From positions 35,602,088-35,666,087 of the forward strand of contig CP137668.1 of NCBI GenBank assembly GCA_037976565.1: a DNA stretch of 64,000 nucleotides, written 5' to 3'. Position numbers and translations under genes: made by a program. This DNA comes from Mesocentrotus franciscanus (taxonomy: Eukaryota; Echinodermata; Echinoidea; Camarodonta; Strongylocentrotidae). The notes under the pieces are model-generated. The model was not told the DNA's origin. It saw only the letters and a program-made list of their open reading frames with translations, and did not search any database. Below are positions 13,719 through 27,540 of this stretch, in pieces (position 1 is the first letter of the stretch; each line of letters begins with the position of its first letter).

Positions 13719-14096
13719 GGAGGGTATCAAATTTGCCCAAATGAGGAAAAGTGGTATCGAATCACGGATCGGAAAGGGTTTTACAAGGGGTGGATTACCA
13801 CTTCGCGGAGGAGAGGGGTATCAAGTTCGTTCTTGGCTGGAATGCGTCACCAGGGGTACAAGATGGATGCATTCTTACCCGTCTTATAAAACTGGTATAG
13901 AGTCCAGGAAGAAAGGGTATCAGGTTTTAGGTGTGGTATGCGTCGAAAGGGTTACAAGATGGAATCTTTCTTACCCATCTTTCATGTCTTTGAGGGGTGT
14001 GTAGGACTAAGACACAAGGGGTACAAGATGGATGCATTCTTACCCTTCTTTCAGATAAGGAGGAAAGGGGTATCAAATTTGTGCAGGGGTACAAAG
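13719..14096 (+). repeat. Degenerate ~100-bp tandem repeat, left block
   Basis: Units begin GGGTATCAA near 13722, 13815, 13913 and 14065 and share GCGTCACCAGGGGTACAAGA, TGGATGCATTCTTACCC and TCTTTCA. Several units stay open in one frame by chance. The block continues after the SINE insertion as 14421-14590. Confidence 0.75.
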
Positions 14097-14107
14097 CACA
14101 AGATACC

Positions 14108-14330
14108 GGTGTGTTGGCTCAGTCAGTAGAGCGTCCGCCTCACAACCGGGAGGTCGTGGGTTCGAACCCCGGGCGCGTCATACCAAAAGACGTTAAAAGA
14201 TGGGAGTCGCTGCTACCTTGTTTGGCGTTCAACAATAAGGGGAAAGAGCAATGCCGATCTGGCGCTGCTCAGTGGCTGCCGGGCTCACGATCAATTGGGC
14301 ACAAAAAATTTCCATTTTCGGTTTAATAAA
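14108..14330 (+). mobile_element. tRNA-derived SINE (valine-tRNA-like head)
   Basis: Positions 14108-14184 form a 77-nt tRNA-like head: A box TTGGCTCAGTCAGTAGAGC, CGCCTCACAACC around a CAC anticodon, B box GGTTCGAACCCC, and ends GGTGTGT/CATACC that pair approximately. A tRNA-unrelated body follows (GACGTTAAAAGATGGGAGTC, CAATAAGGGGAAAGAGCAAT, CTCAGTGGCTGCCGGGCTC). The anticodon stem pairs poorly, so it is a SINE rather than a working tRNA. It splits the ~100-bp tandem repeat on either side. Confidence 0.7.
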
Positions 14331-14420
14331 ATTTGGAGTGGACTTTTAAAGATTATTATATTAAAAAAAATATATTATATAAATGCCTTCTTACTCCTTT
14401 TCTAAAATAATAAGAGCTAG

Positions 14421-14590
14421 GAGAGGGATGTCAAGTTTGCGCAGAACTGGTATGCGTTACCAGGGGTTTAAATCTCATTTCCTACCTCTCTTTCAAATTT
14501 CTTATATTGGGTAGGCTGGTAGAGACAAATAGGATAGGGGTATCAAGTTTGAGTTGGTATTTGTCACCAAGGGGTATAAGATGAATGCCT
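14421..14590 (+). repeat. Degenerate ~100-bp tandem repeat, right block
   Basis: Two further units (ATGTCAAGTTTGCGCAG near 14429 and GGGTATCAAGTTTG near 14537) carry the GTATGCGTTACCAGGGG-type core seen at 13719-14096. The SINE at 14108 separates the blocks. Confidence 0.7.
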
Positions 14591-14599
14591 CGTCCATGT

Positions 14600-14641
14600 A
14601 ATTCTTACAGTTTGGTTAAACTCAGCCAAACTGTCAGAATT
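14600..14641. repeat. Short hairpin
   Basis: 16-nt arms AATTCTTACAGTTTGG (14600-14615) and CCAAACTGTCAGAATT (14626-14641) pair with one mismatch around a 10-nt loop, just after the tandem repeat region. Confidence 0.6.
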
Positions 14642-16125
14642 ATTATGGGTGTCAAAATACATCACGTAAGAACGATGGGAGGGGTCGCAATAAGCTGTTT
14701 ATGGCATCGCGCCTGGTAACATATCCATCCATAATCCCTTGATATACCTTTCATCAGTAATTGGCCTTGTCAACTCCAATTTATTAGGGTTTTGAATCAA
14801 GTTAACGTCACATGGTTCTCTCATAAGCTCTAGTAATTAATCTTTAATATGATACCATGTTGATTGGGCGTTGGTTGTTCAATTTTGGGCAAACTTAGAG
14901 GCTTCGTGAGCGAACTGAGCCAGGGAGACAACACAATGTTCATCTGTTTTTATTACCTCTACAGACCTGACATTTTTATAGCCATGACCATGACTCATGA
15001 TCTTAAACTGTATTTCCTAGAGACCAGTTTTGTCACAGGAGGAGGTTGATCAACTGGATTCGTAGGTACCGATTTCTTCTTGAAACCCAACTCGTGTTGA
15101 TACAAAAATCGTAACACGACGTTCATTAGGGTTGCCGCACATCCGCGCATTGACAAGGGCGCACACCTGTATACACCCCGCAAGCAACTCGATACCTTTG
15201 GCACTCGCGACGCTCTGAAATCATATTCATACTGCCTGCTGAAAAACGGCTTAATCCCATAATGGTCACTTACACTTTTTCATACGTATGGGACTAGGGG
15301 AGTGAGCAGACGACACCAGGTTAGATGTTTAGAAGTTTATTCCCACCAAGGAAGGTAGATTTTGACGACGGGTGTCAAAATCTGTTACGGATTCCCTCTG
15401 CGCAACTGTCAAAATAGACTTGGGGTGTGGATGAAAGGGGGTTGTTCCATTGGTGGGGAACTTTTTAACGATTGACCACCTTGGTTACTCCGGGGGAAGA
15501 CCTTTTGATTCAGCGAGAGAAAGAAAATACCAAAAGGTTGTCATTGAGAAAAAAATGAGGTGAAAGTTCGAGGTCCAGAAAAAAAGTGTGATACACCTTC
15601 TTTGCTCAAAATTCAATAACGCTTTACCGATTCTATTTTGAGGGCATAGTTCAAAATAGAGTTGAAACACACATGAATATACTATGATCATTAAAATAAA
15701 TGTTTCCTTCAATCCTAGATCAGAACCCTTGGTGCTGACTTATTTACTTTTATGATCCAAAATGAGAAATTCCAGAATTTCTAAATCCACAGAGATCAAA
15801 GAGAAAATTTGCGCCGTGGCATTATTCGAAATCATGACAATTTCAGGAGCTAGAATATCCACTATCGTATAAAAGCATTTAATGTCCTCTCTGAAACATG
15901 ACAGATAAACCAATCCGATGTATATCATGGTCACTCAATTCAATTTTTAATTCTTACGACCGAAATTGTGTAAACATGTCAAAGAAAATAGCATGCTTGT
16001 ACTTGATGGACTGGGTTAATTGGATTCAATTTAAGGTTTAATATTTTCAATATCAGACATCACCATGAATTCCAATTACATAGCTTGCCGCTGATGCCAT
16101 ATGGTAGGCCATTTATGCTGATATT

Positions 16126-16378
16126 CAATGGCGTAGTGTGAGTTCGCCCATTGAGGGGGCACCGGTGTTACTCGGAAGATGAAATCAACTTTACAAGGCT
16201 ACTGATTAGGGGGAAGGTGGGGTGGTGAAGATGGTCCAGGACTCCAGGCCTATTTTGTTCCTCGTCCTTCCCTTTCTCTCTTTCCCTTTTTCTATTTTCT
16301 CTCTTTTGTTTATTATTTTATTTTTCAAGCACTCGACTGGGGGACACGGGGGCACGTTCCCCTATAATTACGCCACTG
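16126..16378. mobile_element. hAT-type MITE, copy 2
   Basis: A 253-bp relative of the element at 749-1014, in the same orientation. It begins CAATGGCGTAGTG and ends TACGCCACTG, flanked by the perfect 8-bp duplication CTGATATT (16118-16125 and 16379-16386). Its interior is pyrimidine-rich. No transposase frame. Confidence 0.88.
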
Positions 16379-17993
16379 CTGATATTGTCATCCCAAGCAA
16401 CGTTTTAATAACATCGTGCGAAAGGTCACATGATGTTTAATGTCCATGTACTTGCTGCTTTCATGTAGGCGTATGTTTCAGCTGTCTGTACAGAGACATA
16501 TTAATCGGTCACGGAGCTATATCAAAGAAAGTCGGCTAATAGAAAAAAATAACCACTACGACCTCAAGAACATGCAACCACCTTGTCAAACACACTGCAT
16601 TGTTTTGAAAGGCGACCGACTTGATAGATCAGACCCAGCCACACAGACTAGACCAACACCGAACCGACAATAGTCCAATACAAAGAATAAATGACATTAC
16701 ATCCAAATGGGTAACAGTTTGTCGATTCTCGGTGGGTCTGGAGTCAGTTTGGCGGTGTGACTGGTGTATCACGGTTCGAAAAAACGTCATACGAAAAGTG
16801 CATGTCACTCGTCCATGAACTTTGATGTGTTTGAGACTTCTCACACACTTCAGACAATTCGATTCTATTTTCCCACATTCTGTAATCAGACGATTCCTTT
16901 GATCCGTTTTTTTAATGTCAACCTTCGACGATAGAGTTTGGCGCTTGGGTCTCCCCACGGTTTTTGATGAATAAGCGAACAAATATTGATCTGAATGTAT
17001 CCATGTCTATAGCCCTAAATCAAACCGTTAATAAGATCAAGCACCAGAGTCAAGTGTAAGCAATCGAGGCCTCTCAAATTCTTGCAAACATTTGCTCACG
17101 ACACGGTGTTTCATAAAAAAGGAATCATCTGAACATGCTGAAAAAAAAGTTAACAAAACAATGTCTCGCTTGAAAGCTTGAATACGTAGTTTGTGTAATG
17201 AATGCTATGATAACAGGGAGATTTCAAATAATTTATACGTGATTATGGATATAGAGCTAAATCGATTAGTAATTATCCCAATTAACTGTTGCAATAGCTC
17301 AATTGGTCTCGAAAAAAGGGAGACCGTTATTGAGGTTCAGTAAGAACAACAGAGGAACGCACAAATTATGCGAAGTAATAACTTCCGCACTTATGTGTTC
17401 ATTTTAACACTTTGCCCATGATATTACGAACATGATGAATGTGGAATGGAAACAAACATCTGAAAGGAAGCTTAATTCAGAGTAGCTGAATGCAGGTAAT
17501 TAGTAATTCATAAATTATAATTATGAGGGACTTTTTATTGTTTCTTGATAGCATCCTATAAATACATCTTGACCGCAACCATAAAAATATTCCTTTTAGG
17601 CCTACTAAAGGTCAAGTGAAAGTTTCATCCATGTCATCGCAAACACAGAATTTGCTTATCTAACTTTCTTGGTAAACTATTTGTATTTAAATCTTCTCGA
17701 ATGTCATTTCATTGGGTGTATGAGATAGTTGACGATGAAACACTCAGTTGTTCTGTGTAAGGTTTTGCTGACGCACTCTGTCCTAACTGCAGAGGTGTAA
17801 ACAGAAATAGATTATTTCTAAAGTCAAGTTTGCACAAACACGTGGGAATTAAACGTATAATTCATCACGGTGACTCAAACTGAATACACAAGGGACTTGA
17901 CTTCATCAGTGGTGCTATATGATTGGTCAGTTACTTACACGTGACTCCTGAAATTAGAGTGAAATGGCCCCTACCTTGCCCCTTCTCATCCCA

Positions 17994-17995
<2 letters not shown>

Positions 17996-18028
<33 letters not shown>

Positions 18029-18029
18029 C

Positions 18030-18068
<39 letters not shown>
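17996..18068. repeat. (CT)n microsatellite
   Basis: About 70 bp of nearly pure CT with two small interruptions. Confidence 0.95.
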
Positions 18069-18071
<3 letters not shown>

Positions 18072-19624
18072 AGTGGCATTGCAAACTTCTCTGACATGAT
18101 GCAACAACAAATCCCTATAATTGTATGCACTTTGCAATGGAGACACCTATAATAGCAAAAACCACTTATTGGTCTAGTATTAATCTAAATAGAGAAAAAT
18201 GATTAGTTAATGCATGCCAATTTAAGAGTTCAAGGTGATATATTTTAGCTAAAACGTGTGAAATTATCAAAAATAAATACTGTAACAAAATAATGAATAT
18301 GCTATACTGGATAACAACCTGCAAAACCTTGGTGAACATCGCTATGATTTTCAGTCGGGTTGCTGAACTTTAGAGTAAATTCGCCGATTTTGTATGCACG
18401 CCTGAAGATTTTCATAGAAGAATCCGTATGATGTAAATGGGAATCACCTCATTGGCTAATTGAATTGATCCTCAATTGCTCGAATCGCCTGTAATTTCCC
18501 AATTACTTAGAAACGAATGAAATCGACTAAATTAAACGCTCCCCTCAAAAGTCGCCAGTCTCGCATTTGTTGTCTGCGGAGGAAATGCCACCGCCTATAT
18601 AATTTGGCTGATTTGGCTAAAATTACCACGCCGAACTCCACCTCTCTCTCTTCCCCTGTCAACTCCCATTATTGATTTTAAAAGAAATCCATTAATTATA
18701 ATTTCAAGATATGCTATTTAATTTCTATATTTTGTCTAATCGTCTGCAATGAATCAAAAGGGCGTTAACCTTGTTTTGAAGGACATGGGTTTACGCCATT
18801 CTGGCTCTCGGCAGACGATGTTCATATTTGATGTGAGTGTGATTCATATTCCGTGTTTCATAACTTTTTTGTTTGTTTTTATATGTATTTTGGGGGCAAG
18901 AAATTATATCAGTTATACAAACATGGCTTATATAACATCCAACATTACTTTGATCTTAATCAACTTTGCCAAATATCAATAATACTGTCAAACCAATATA
19001 AGAATCAAATGAATTTATATTTCAAGTTCATATAGCTACTATAGCGACATCCAACAAAACGAGGCGAGTTTAGAGGCATTGAAAACGGGTACTTTTGATT
19101 CAATCTAGAATATATTCAATCAATCTGCGTTTTCATAAAGGCTTATTTGGAACCATTTTTTTTTAAATATAGTAATGCAAGGTTGTCCCTTTATAAAGAA
19201 ATGAGAAAATGAGAAACGCCTGGTGAGGCAATTTTACAAGGTCCGTCTTTAATCCAATAAGAACTACTTTAACCAGGGGCCGTGGATTAATTACGATACG
19301 AAGCCGATCAGTTCTTATAGAATAATGATTCATTCTTATTTACTTTAAGACCAAATCCCGTTAAAGGATAATTGCCATTATACGTAACTGCCAAATGGCA
19401 GATTTTTGCCAAGAAATACATGCGAGTCCATTGCTGCTTGGACGTCAATCAGAGTTAGTAGAGAAGACTTAATAGAATCCTTGACAGGAGAGCTTTTATC
19501 CCTCAAATTCGTTTTTTTTTTACTTAATCGTAGCTGGTCAGACAGGGATGACATACAAATTTAAATTTCGATTAAAGTTCCGTGGAATAAGTTCAAAATA
19601 TAGACGAGAAGTAGGGAGATACGA

Positions 19625-19722
19625 GTTGGTCTAGCGGTACGTTTACTTGGTCACCTCTCTGTCTTCGCCTACGAACTGATTTAGACGGACCGCGGTTCGA
19701 AACAGAGTCTTTTCTTTCAGAT
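19625..19722 (+). mobile_element. SINE, second copy of the 2238-2423 family
   Basis: CGAACTGATTTAGACGGACC then GCGGTTCGAAACAGAGTC aligns with the B-box region of the 2238-2423 element (ACAAACTGATTCAGCCGAGG, then GCAGGTTCGAAACTGAGTC). Its head, GTTGGTCTAGCGGTACG, looks like a tRNA A box. The 3' part is lost or diverged. Confidence 0.5.
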
Positions 19723-22689
19723 TGGTTACATGTATAGATAATTAGGAAAGAGAAAATAAGATCAAACACCAAAGGAACAGGAGGAAAGTATGCTATGGGA
19801 AGGCATCATGCATTTTCCATCTTATTTTAGAAATCAATATCTTGTTGGTCACAACAGGCCATTTAAAGAGATTCTTTGAACCTGACACACAAATCTCCCG
19901 TACACTCTGTCATGAAAGAAATGCTCTTGGAGAAGGATACGGAAAATGTCTACACTGTTAGAATATTGGATAAATCTTATGATTATCGTTATATTGGATA
20001 CTTAGCCAGTATTTTTAAGAGTGTATGGTATGCTTGAGAAAAGTTCGGCCGAGTGGGTCGAGCTTATTATATTGAATCGTAATCCAAACAGAATAGTCCA
20101 GTCAATCAGCGCAAAACCTCGGGTGGTCCTTACCAATCGGCTGAAGAAGCACGCGATTTTTACACCGAATTACAGGCCCAAATCTGACGGATAAATGTTA
20201 TTAGAGATTATGTAGCCAGTCTCGTAATGTAGTCCCACCCGTAAGGATTAGTTTTATTACCCAGCCAAGTCGTGGTTTCGTACATGAGTTGATCTATTCA
20301 AACTCTCGCTAATATGGGGAATTTAGGCAATCAAGCAATTCTTATCTGACCTTTGATGGAAACTGTGTAGCAACGCCATAATTCCTGGCGAATGAAAACT
20401 AGCAAAATTATTTCTGTATATCAATTTACTAAAAAAAAGTATTCATAGTTATAACTCATAGCATCAAAGATTCGGATTTCTTCTGTGTTGTTATAAATCT
20501 CCAGATTTCTGCAAGGCGGTCTCTTCTTTAAGACTTAAGTTACCTTTTGTGCTCGATATGCACTTGTACGATTTCTTAAAATAACCAGATAAAGTTATCA
20601 ATGGGTTCTTAAACGAGCATCTGGAGACGTTTCATGTATGCATTCTGTATACATTGAGGCATCATCTGAAACTTCGTCGGCAAGGTATGTGTGTTGACAG
20701 TTCAAAGATGATTGTCTCTGATTACTATCAGTAATATTTCTGAAGTCTAACTATTGTAATAAAGTGTTTTCTAAAATTAATATCTAGGTAGGATTTAGCC
20801 ACTTGGGACAAGTTCTTGATAATTTCATAAAATGTTAACTTATAATAGTCTAACGTCTTTTTAAAGACTTAATACAAATTTGACAGCTTTTTAAACTGTC
20901 GCTTTTACCTTTAATACTTCCTGTCGGTTAGACTACCAAGACATTTATCATGTTTTACATGTGTATGGATATACAAATCAGTATCAACAGCCACTTCAGA
21001 AAGTCATTCTCTTATACCAACCACAATGTTTACCAAGAAAACAAAACTGACAACGGTAATTACTGTTAACATGCTAACCTCTGGCTGCCTTGAAAAGAAT
21101 GGATATTTATCCGACTTCTCCAATTTACCGCTGTTTTTATAAAATAACTGGAAAAGTGGACCTGATAGGAAGTCAAAATAAAGCGCCTGCGGAGACAAAT
21201 TGATCACACGTTGAGTTGCAAATAGAAACAAGTTTTCTACAATTACATTATGGAAAGGGCACAACGTCTACTGTATGTGGGTTTATAGATCCGAATAAAC
21301 TGAAATACTGCTGAATCGATGATTTATCTTATTTACCATTATGCTGCTCTTCAAGAAAAAACAAATTAAAGTTCTAATTTTGGAGTCCTTCCCTTCTTAT
21401 ACTGCAAGTTATACAACAAAGCTAGACGTCCGTCTTATTCCAAAATTTGGAAAGCCTATTGACGTGAGATGAAGTTACTTACAACTTTTTAGAACTTACC
21501 TCGAAAAAGGGCGCAAAGATCATGAAGATCATGTAATTAAATGCACCTTTACATATTTTTGTTACTTTTTTAATCAATAAAATCGAACATACAGTAGCCC
21601 GATGAAGTCTATATTTGATAGTAGGCCTATCTGTCTAATATTTGTCCCATTTCATTTATCTAACAAATTGTTTTTCTATATTTTTGTTTCCATGTGACCG
21701 ACTGAACTTCCTGTTGATGTTCTTTTCATTCTGATGCGATCTTGCCTCTTCATCTTTACAATGTCTGTAATACAGGTAAGTATTGTAGATACAAATTCTT
21801 CTTATGCGTAAAAGTTTCCAAAATATAAACGAAACATACGGATAAGTATAGACGTTAAGAGACTCTGTTGGTGCAAAATCTGGTTATAAGAAGACATAGG
21901 AAATGCATTTTTTTTTACTCTATACTAAAATTCTAGTACTAATATTGAAGAAAAAACCCGCCATATAACTGTCTGAATTATCGGTTTGCCTGGAGTGTTG
22001 TAGTTATCTTTTGTTGATACTGTTTTCTCCAATGAACACAATTAAAGTAACTGTGTGAGTGTATGGTATGCGTGTGTGCGTGTGCGTTTGCGTTTGTGTG
22101 TGTGATTGTATATGTGTATGTGTTTGTTTGTTTAGCTTTTTTTACTAAAAGCTTAGAAACATCAATTATTGTAGGAAATTCCCGATTGAATGAATTAGTT
22201 GTGACAAAATCTTTCGTCTTGGTCCTGATTCTGATTCTGATTCTGTTCAGGTCCTGGTCCGGATCCGAGATGGATATGTATGACCAATAAGAACGTTATC
22301 GCTCGAGAGAGAGTGTTTGTTGCATCTAAAACATTTTGGAATTGAGTCCCATCACATTGCAGTTGTGGGGAGGGACTATGTTTATATTACCCCTTTGGAT
22401 TGCTTCGCAGAGGCTGGTTTTGAAGGTTTCAACCGAGTTGCAGGCAATGATGCTAATGATTCTAACGTGTAAGAATCTGATTCGTATACTTTGAGCACTC
22501 TTATCATGTTAAACAAAAACTGTGTTTCTATTTCTCTTCCTTTTTTATACGTTTGTTTAAAGTTGTATAATTTCCTTCCGTTTTTCCATTCTCTACCACA
22601 TCTCCAACTGAAAACAAGTATTTGTTCTCATGTTAGTTGATTATATTAACCTGGTGGAACCATATGTAGATGTAAAGCGGTCTAGCTGA

Positions 22690-23079
22690 AGAGCTCAAGG
22701 TCACTCCAAGAAATTTGTTTTCTTCTTCATTGCTGTCAGTGTAAACATTAATGTAATTCAAGTTATAGAGTATACGCGAAAAAGACTCAAAAAGGGAATT
22801 GTGTCAAGTACCGGTGGGAATTTCGCGTCCAATTCAAGAACAGAACACTTTGAATGGCACTTCAGTTTACATAGGTTGGTCCCCCAAACTCCCACCTTTA
22901 GAACTCTAGATCGATGTACGAGATCCGCTTCACAGTTTGATATCACACCCCTACTTAATGAAGTCTTCCAAACTGTTGATTCCATCGATCCAAAGAAAAA
23001 TAGAGCTGTGGCAGATCTCAGAGACTCCTTTCTTCGTCACAATGGCACAATAGAAGGATTTCTCGTATACGGAGGGTGA
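22690..23079 (+). other. Unidentified open frame, protein-like
   Basis: The frame is open from the preceding stop to the TGA at 23077-23079, about 129 codons, with no ATG near its start. Its composition is balanced rather than low-complexity (e.g. FDITPLLNEVFQTVDSIDP, then AVADLRDSFLRHNGTIEGFL). I recognise no domain. It could be a decayed transposon fragment, an exon of an unknown gene, or chance. Confidence 0.15.
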
Positions 23080-26000
23080 ATTCCTTTACGCAAATCAAGA
23101 AAACTTAGTGGGAGTCTCGGCAATATCTAAGCCCATCTACTGTGGTAGACTTGACTCGTAAAGTAAATACTGCTATGAATAGATTTTGCACTTCTTATCC
23201 CTATGTGTACTCCTTGCTCAGTTGTCAGCTTTCAGATATTCATGTGTTCATTTTCTCTTTCCGTCATTCAATCTGAAATATTCTTATTAAAATCTTCTGG
23301 CTTATTTAGGGAAAAGCTTTTCCTTCTTCTTAAATGATATACGAACCATGATCACACACATATTTTTGTGAATTTTCCAGTCATTTTGTTCCTCGCATCT
23401 ACAAGATAATGTCCCAAACAAAACAAAACAAAACAAATTAAAAGGGAAAAAAGGTCATTATACAGTTCCTCCATTGCGACAGGGACTACATCTGTCCAAT
23501 ACAAAAACGCGCCAAAAAAGAAATGCAGTTAAACTTATTTTTCTCAGGAGAAAAAAAACCCACACGAATATGTAAACCGCTTAGAAAAAGTTGGATTGTG
23601 GGAAGCTGATAAATTAGCCCTATAAGATTGTTATTCATGCTTGGTATTCGCTATATTGTCTGTTTGTATATTGCGGTTATATTAGTTAAATGGCATTGGA
23701 ACACCCTGGGTAGTAATAGGATTACAATGTAGAGCTTCGAGAATCACCCCAACACTACAACAGCATAAAGGTTATCTTGCAAGGGTTTCTTTAGCAAGCG
23801 ATGTTACAATCATGACAATAGAGCTAATAATCAAACCACGTATTATTATACTATGTTGTCTGTGTCTCCCCACAAATCATGAAGCGTGTACAGATCGATA
23901 TTGAAGGGCTAGTCAATTCTTCTTGGCTATCAGGCGTTTAAAATCCACACTTTTATCGATACTCTGATCGATAGGAAGATAAAGGATGACGGTGGGCAGA
24001 TATGTGTCACATGTCTGTGGTGTAATGAATAAGACATGGATTCTTCGTGCCAAATTATTTAATGTTTCCATCTAGTCTGGACTTTCTTAGAAGGTATGGT
24101 GAGGACAATGGTTGTGGTGAAGAAGAGTGCGATAAAACAAAAGCCGTCTTTTTTTTTTGACAGGACATTGCCCCCAACAGACAAATACTGTTTATTTTCT
24201 GGCTCCAATAGAGAAGATATATTACAGTAGATATAAATCCTTTTTCAATTGCATGAATAAGAAAAGAGCGATCATGGATGATAATTTGGGATGTACAAAT
24301 CATGTGGATATTGGTATTGGTCACTGACTTTTTAATATTGTACATTCTACAGCGATTCCTTCATATCGAGTACATCGTATAAATAATGTATACCCATTTT
24401 ACAGTCAATCTAAATCGTGTTAACTGCATGAAAAGAACAATCATGGCCGATATTTGTTCGGGATGTACACATAATAAGAGGACATCGGTGTTGCCCATGA
24501 TTTATACTAATGGATCTTTAGCAGCAGTTTCTTCCAATCCAATAACTTCTTCAGAAAGACCAATTACGTAGTTATTATTTTGGGGATATGAGACCTGCCA
24601 CTCAGTAAAGTCAGTACGCGGCAATCCTTGTCCGAATGGAGAGTTGCGCTAGGAATGAATGTATTGCCTTGAAATTAATCTTCCAAACTGAACACATGTC
24701 TTCATCAATGGATCTGTCTTAAGGTACGGCAAGGCCTGATGCTCAAGCGATTAATCTAATCTCGTTTTAGTTTAGTTTAGTTTTCAATTTTAAAATTATC
24801 ACAATATGTTTAGTTTCCCATGTTAATAATTATACTAATATGAAAAACTGAAGATTTCACGCACCATACATCTGTTTAATTATGTCTTGATCAGGGAATA
24901 TGTGCTTTTTAATATGGTTAACATTTTCTTTAATTCAAAGGTACGTATGATACGCCCAAAGTAAAACTCTTTACTTATGTTTTAAAGTTGTTATTTAGAA
25001 AGACAGCACCGATAAAGGGCAGATGCTTCCATGTTGCACCGATAAAGGAAAGATACTTCTATCGTTTTCTATGTTTAAAGAAATGGAAGTGGCAACGTCT
25101 CATAAAACTGTCTGCATATCACCGGATTACTGTTCACCGTTAGCCAAATGTGCTGCCGAAATATATGACCGGATTAAGTAAAGAAAGTCCATTAATAGTT
25201 TAAGAGTACAACGGGTCCCGCTTTTTTACTCTTGTTATAACCTGTCTTTGCTAAGCCGATTTGTCGCATTCACTACATCGCTGTCGTGTCAGAGATTATC
25301 CAGGGTAACTTCCTAATACTACAACAGGCATTAAAGAGGGGGTGGGAGTGGTGCCGACAATGATATAGACGGGTGTTGGTGGTGTGAACTACAAGGGAAA
25401 GTGTCCAAGAAGCATTAGTATTATGTGGAAATAGTGATTTTCCACGTCTTGCTGGTTGTGTGTGTGACTTTATGAAAACAATTTAAACATTACCCCTTGA
25501 ATTTAGCAAACGTTTTATATGTTTACATTGTGTATTAACATATTCACTTATCAGATGTCAATGAATTTTATAAAAAAACTCAAATTCAGAATTTACATCA
25601 TAAATTGATACAAACGGAATATAAAACGACAAAACACACATAAACCTTCTGAAGTGATTTCTACATTATATCTCGGAGAATGAATAAGCTTTAGTGGCTG
25701 GAATATTTACAATATTGATTCTCGCATATGTTATTTAGATATGTTTCATTTTCCTTTTTTGTTTTAACTTTAAACCACCTATAAGTCATTTTCGAGTGGA
25801 TTTGCGAAGTATGAAAGACAAAACTAGTTTTTGAACCAGTTTGGCAATTTGTAGATGAGGGTGTGATATTGGCACCACTACAATTTCAAAAGAAAATTAA
25901 GAATTTGCCACGGGTTAAAAATGCCATACCTCCTATTTCTACATTAACGTTTTATGACGTTTTAACATTCCCGCTTTGTCACCTTTCTGTTTATCTTCAA

Positions 26001-27540
26001 AGATTTGCTTCGCAAAAAGGGGGGAAATCTCTAAGCAAATATGTTTTTCTCCCAATAAAGCATCTAAGGGATAACACAGCTATTGGGCTACTCTCTGTAA
26101 ACGTAGCGGTTCTTTTCAAGCTAAGAATCCTGAGATTTATACCGTTTAAGGTAAACTTTCTTGGTGAATAATCCAAACAACTAGGTGATAATGTTTGTTT
26201 TGGGGGTTTGTTTGGGACTGGCTACTGAGTAAGTCAGATGGTGCATTTTGATCACAGAAGAACGGATGGGTTTGGTTACATGTAATGTCCAGTATGAAGA
26301 ATTGTCATACCCGCCGATGACTACATTTGTGATATAAACGATGTGGAGATAAAATGTCGTGACAGATTTTTTTTTTTTAAATATATAGCAATAAAGATCC
26401 CCTTTTTCAGGCCAAAATATAAATACCTCATTTACATCAATAGAGATAAATGCTTCTTCTTTGGATGAATACTTATTTTCTCTTAAACCTTGAACCTAAC
26501 AAAAAGCGTTGGTAATATAACCCATCAAACGTTTATGTTAGGAATTTATTTTAACAGAGGACGATGTTGAATATATCTCACATATTTTTTTCAATTCATT
26601 TCAATTCAAAGTAAATTCACTTTTTTTCTTCTCAGCAAAGTACTCAAGTGAAAATTATGTACATATATTATATTCACACGATGACATTAACATTTTAAGA
26701 GTGTCTTAACAGTTTAAACACAAAGAACAGGGTGTGCATCCTAAGAAGCATATGAAGAAAGGAAAAACGTATTTAGAGCAAAGAGGTTGATATGTACCCA
26801 TTACGTTTCTCATAACCGCAGATACTTGTGGTGAGCTTTTCTGTCTTCAAAATGCCACAAGCTACTGATACATGCAAACACAAGTAAAGAATTCTAAGAA
26901 GTCATATTTCTCTAAATTTGTTTGGATAAAGGCTTGCAGAAGTAAATACACCAGATTAGTCCAATGTTTTGAATTGTGGTAACATTTATGCATTTATGTA
27001 TGCAGTCCATTCTGTAGTAACATTATAAGATCTCTTCTTGTAAATATTCCATGTTCCCATACTGAAATATATCCATATCTCGTTATGTCGTCTATTCTCA
27101 CGCAATACCACAGTCAATACCGAACACCATGGAGTATCTGCATCACGTTGTTGTATCATCAAACAAAAGGAAATATTTCACACCTTTTTTGCTGAAAATA
27201 TTGAACAAATTCACCACAAATATTATTTCGTTGCTTCAAAAGATTCAGTACTTTAATCCCATCATTGGATTAAAATCTATTTATGCATGATAATCCATGC
27301 ACAACCAAGATATTCTTTAGTGAATGACTCATTCTACAATAGTTTTTCTCCAAATATTTTGAAAAGTTTACTGTCAAACATGCAATATATTTTCCTCCAA
27401 TCTACCATGAAAGATTGCATGGATGTAATTATCGTTTTCTGAAACGTCGCGTGGTTTTTAGAAGCCTTTCTTTTTGCTTGTCAGGCAAGTGTACTTTGCA
27501 ATCTGTTACTTACACTTACAGTGGATAATAATGTCATAGT

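Larger units (their letters stand above)
14642..22689. other. Non-coding stretch
   Basis: Contains the hAT MITE at 16126, (CT)n at 17996 and a SINE at 19625. The segment at about 18430-18620 is rich in TAATTG/CAATTA-type sites and then turns GC-rich, a composition seen in some enhancers. No gene seen. Confidence 0.45.

Noticed and set aside
14108..14184. Functional tRNA-Val gene
   Set aside because: The anticodon stem pairs poorly, and a SINE-like body follows directly with no pol III terminator right after the tRNA-like part.
20040..20090. tRNA-Leu/Ser-like A box (GGCCGAGTGGGTCGAGC)
   Set aside because: No B box or cloverleaf follows.
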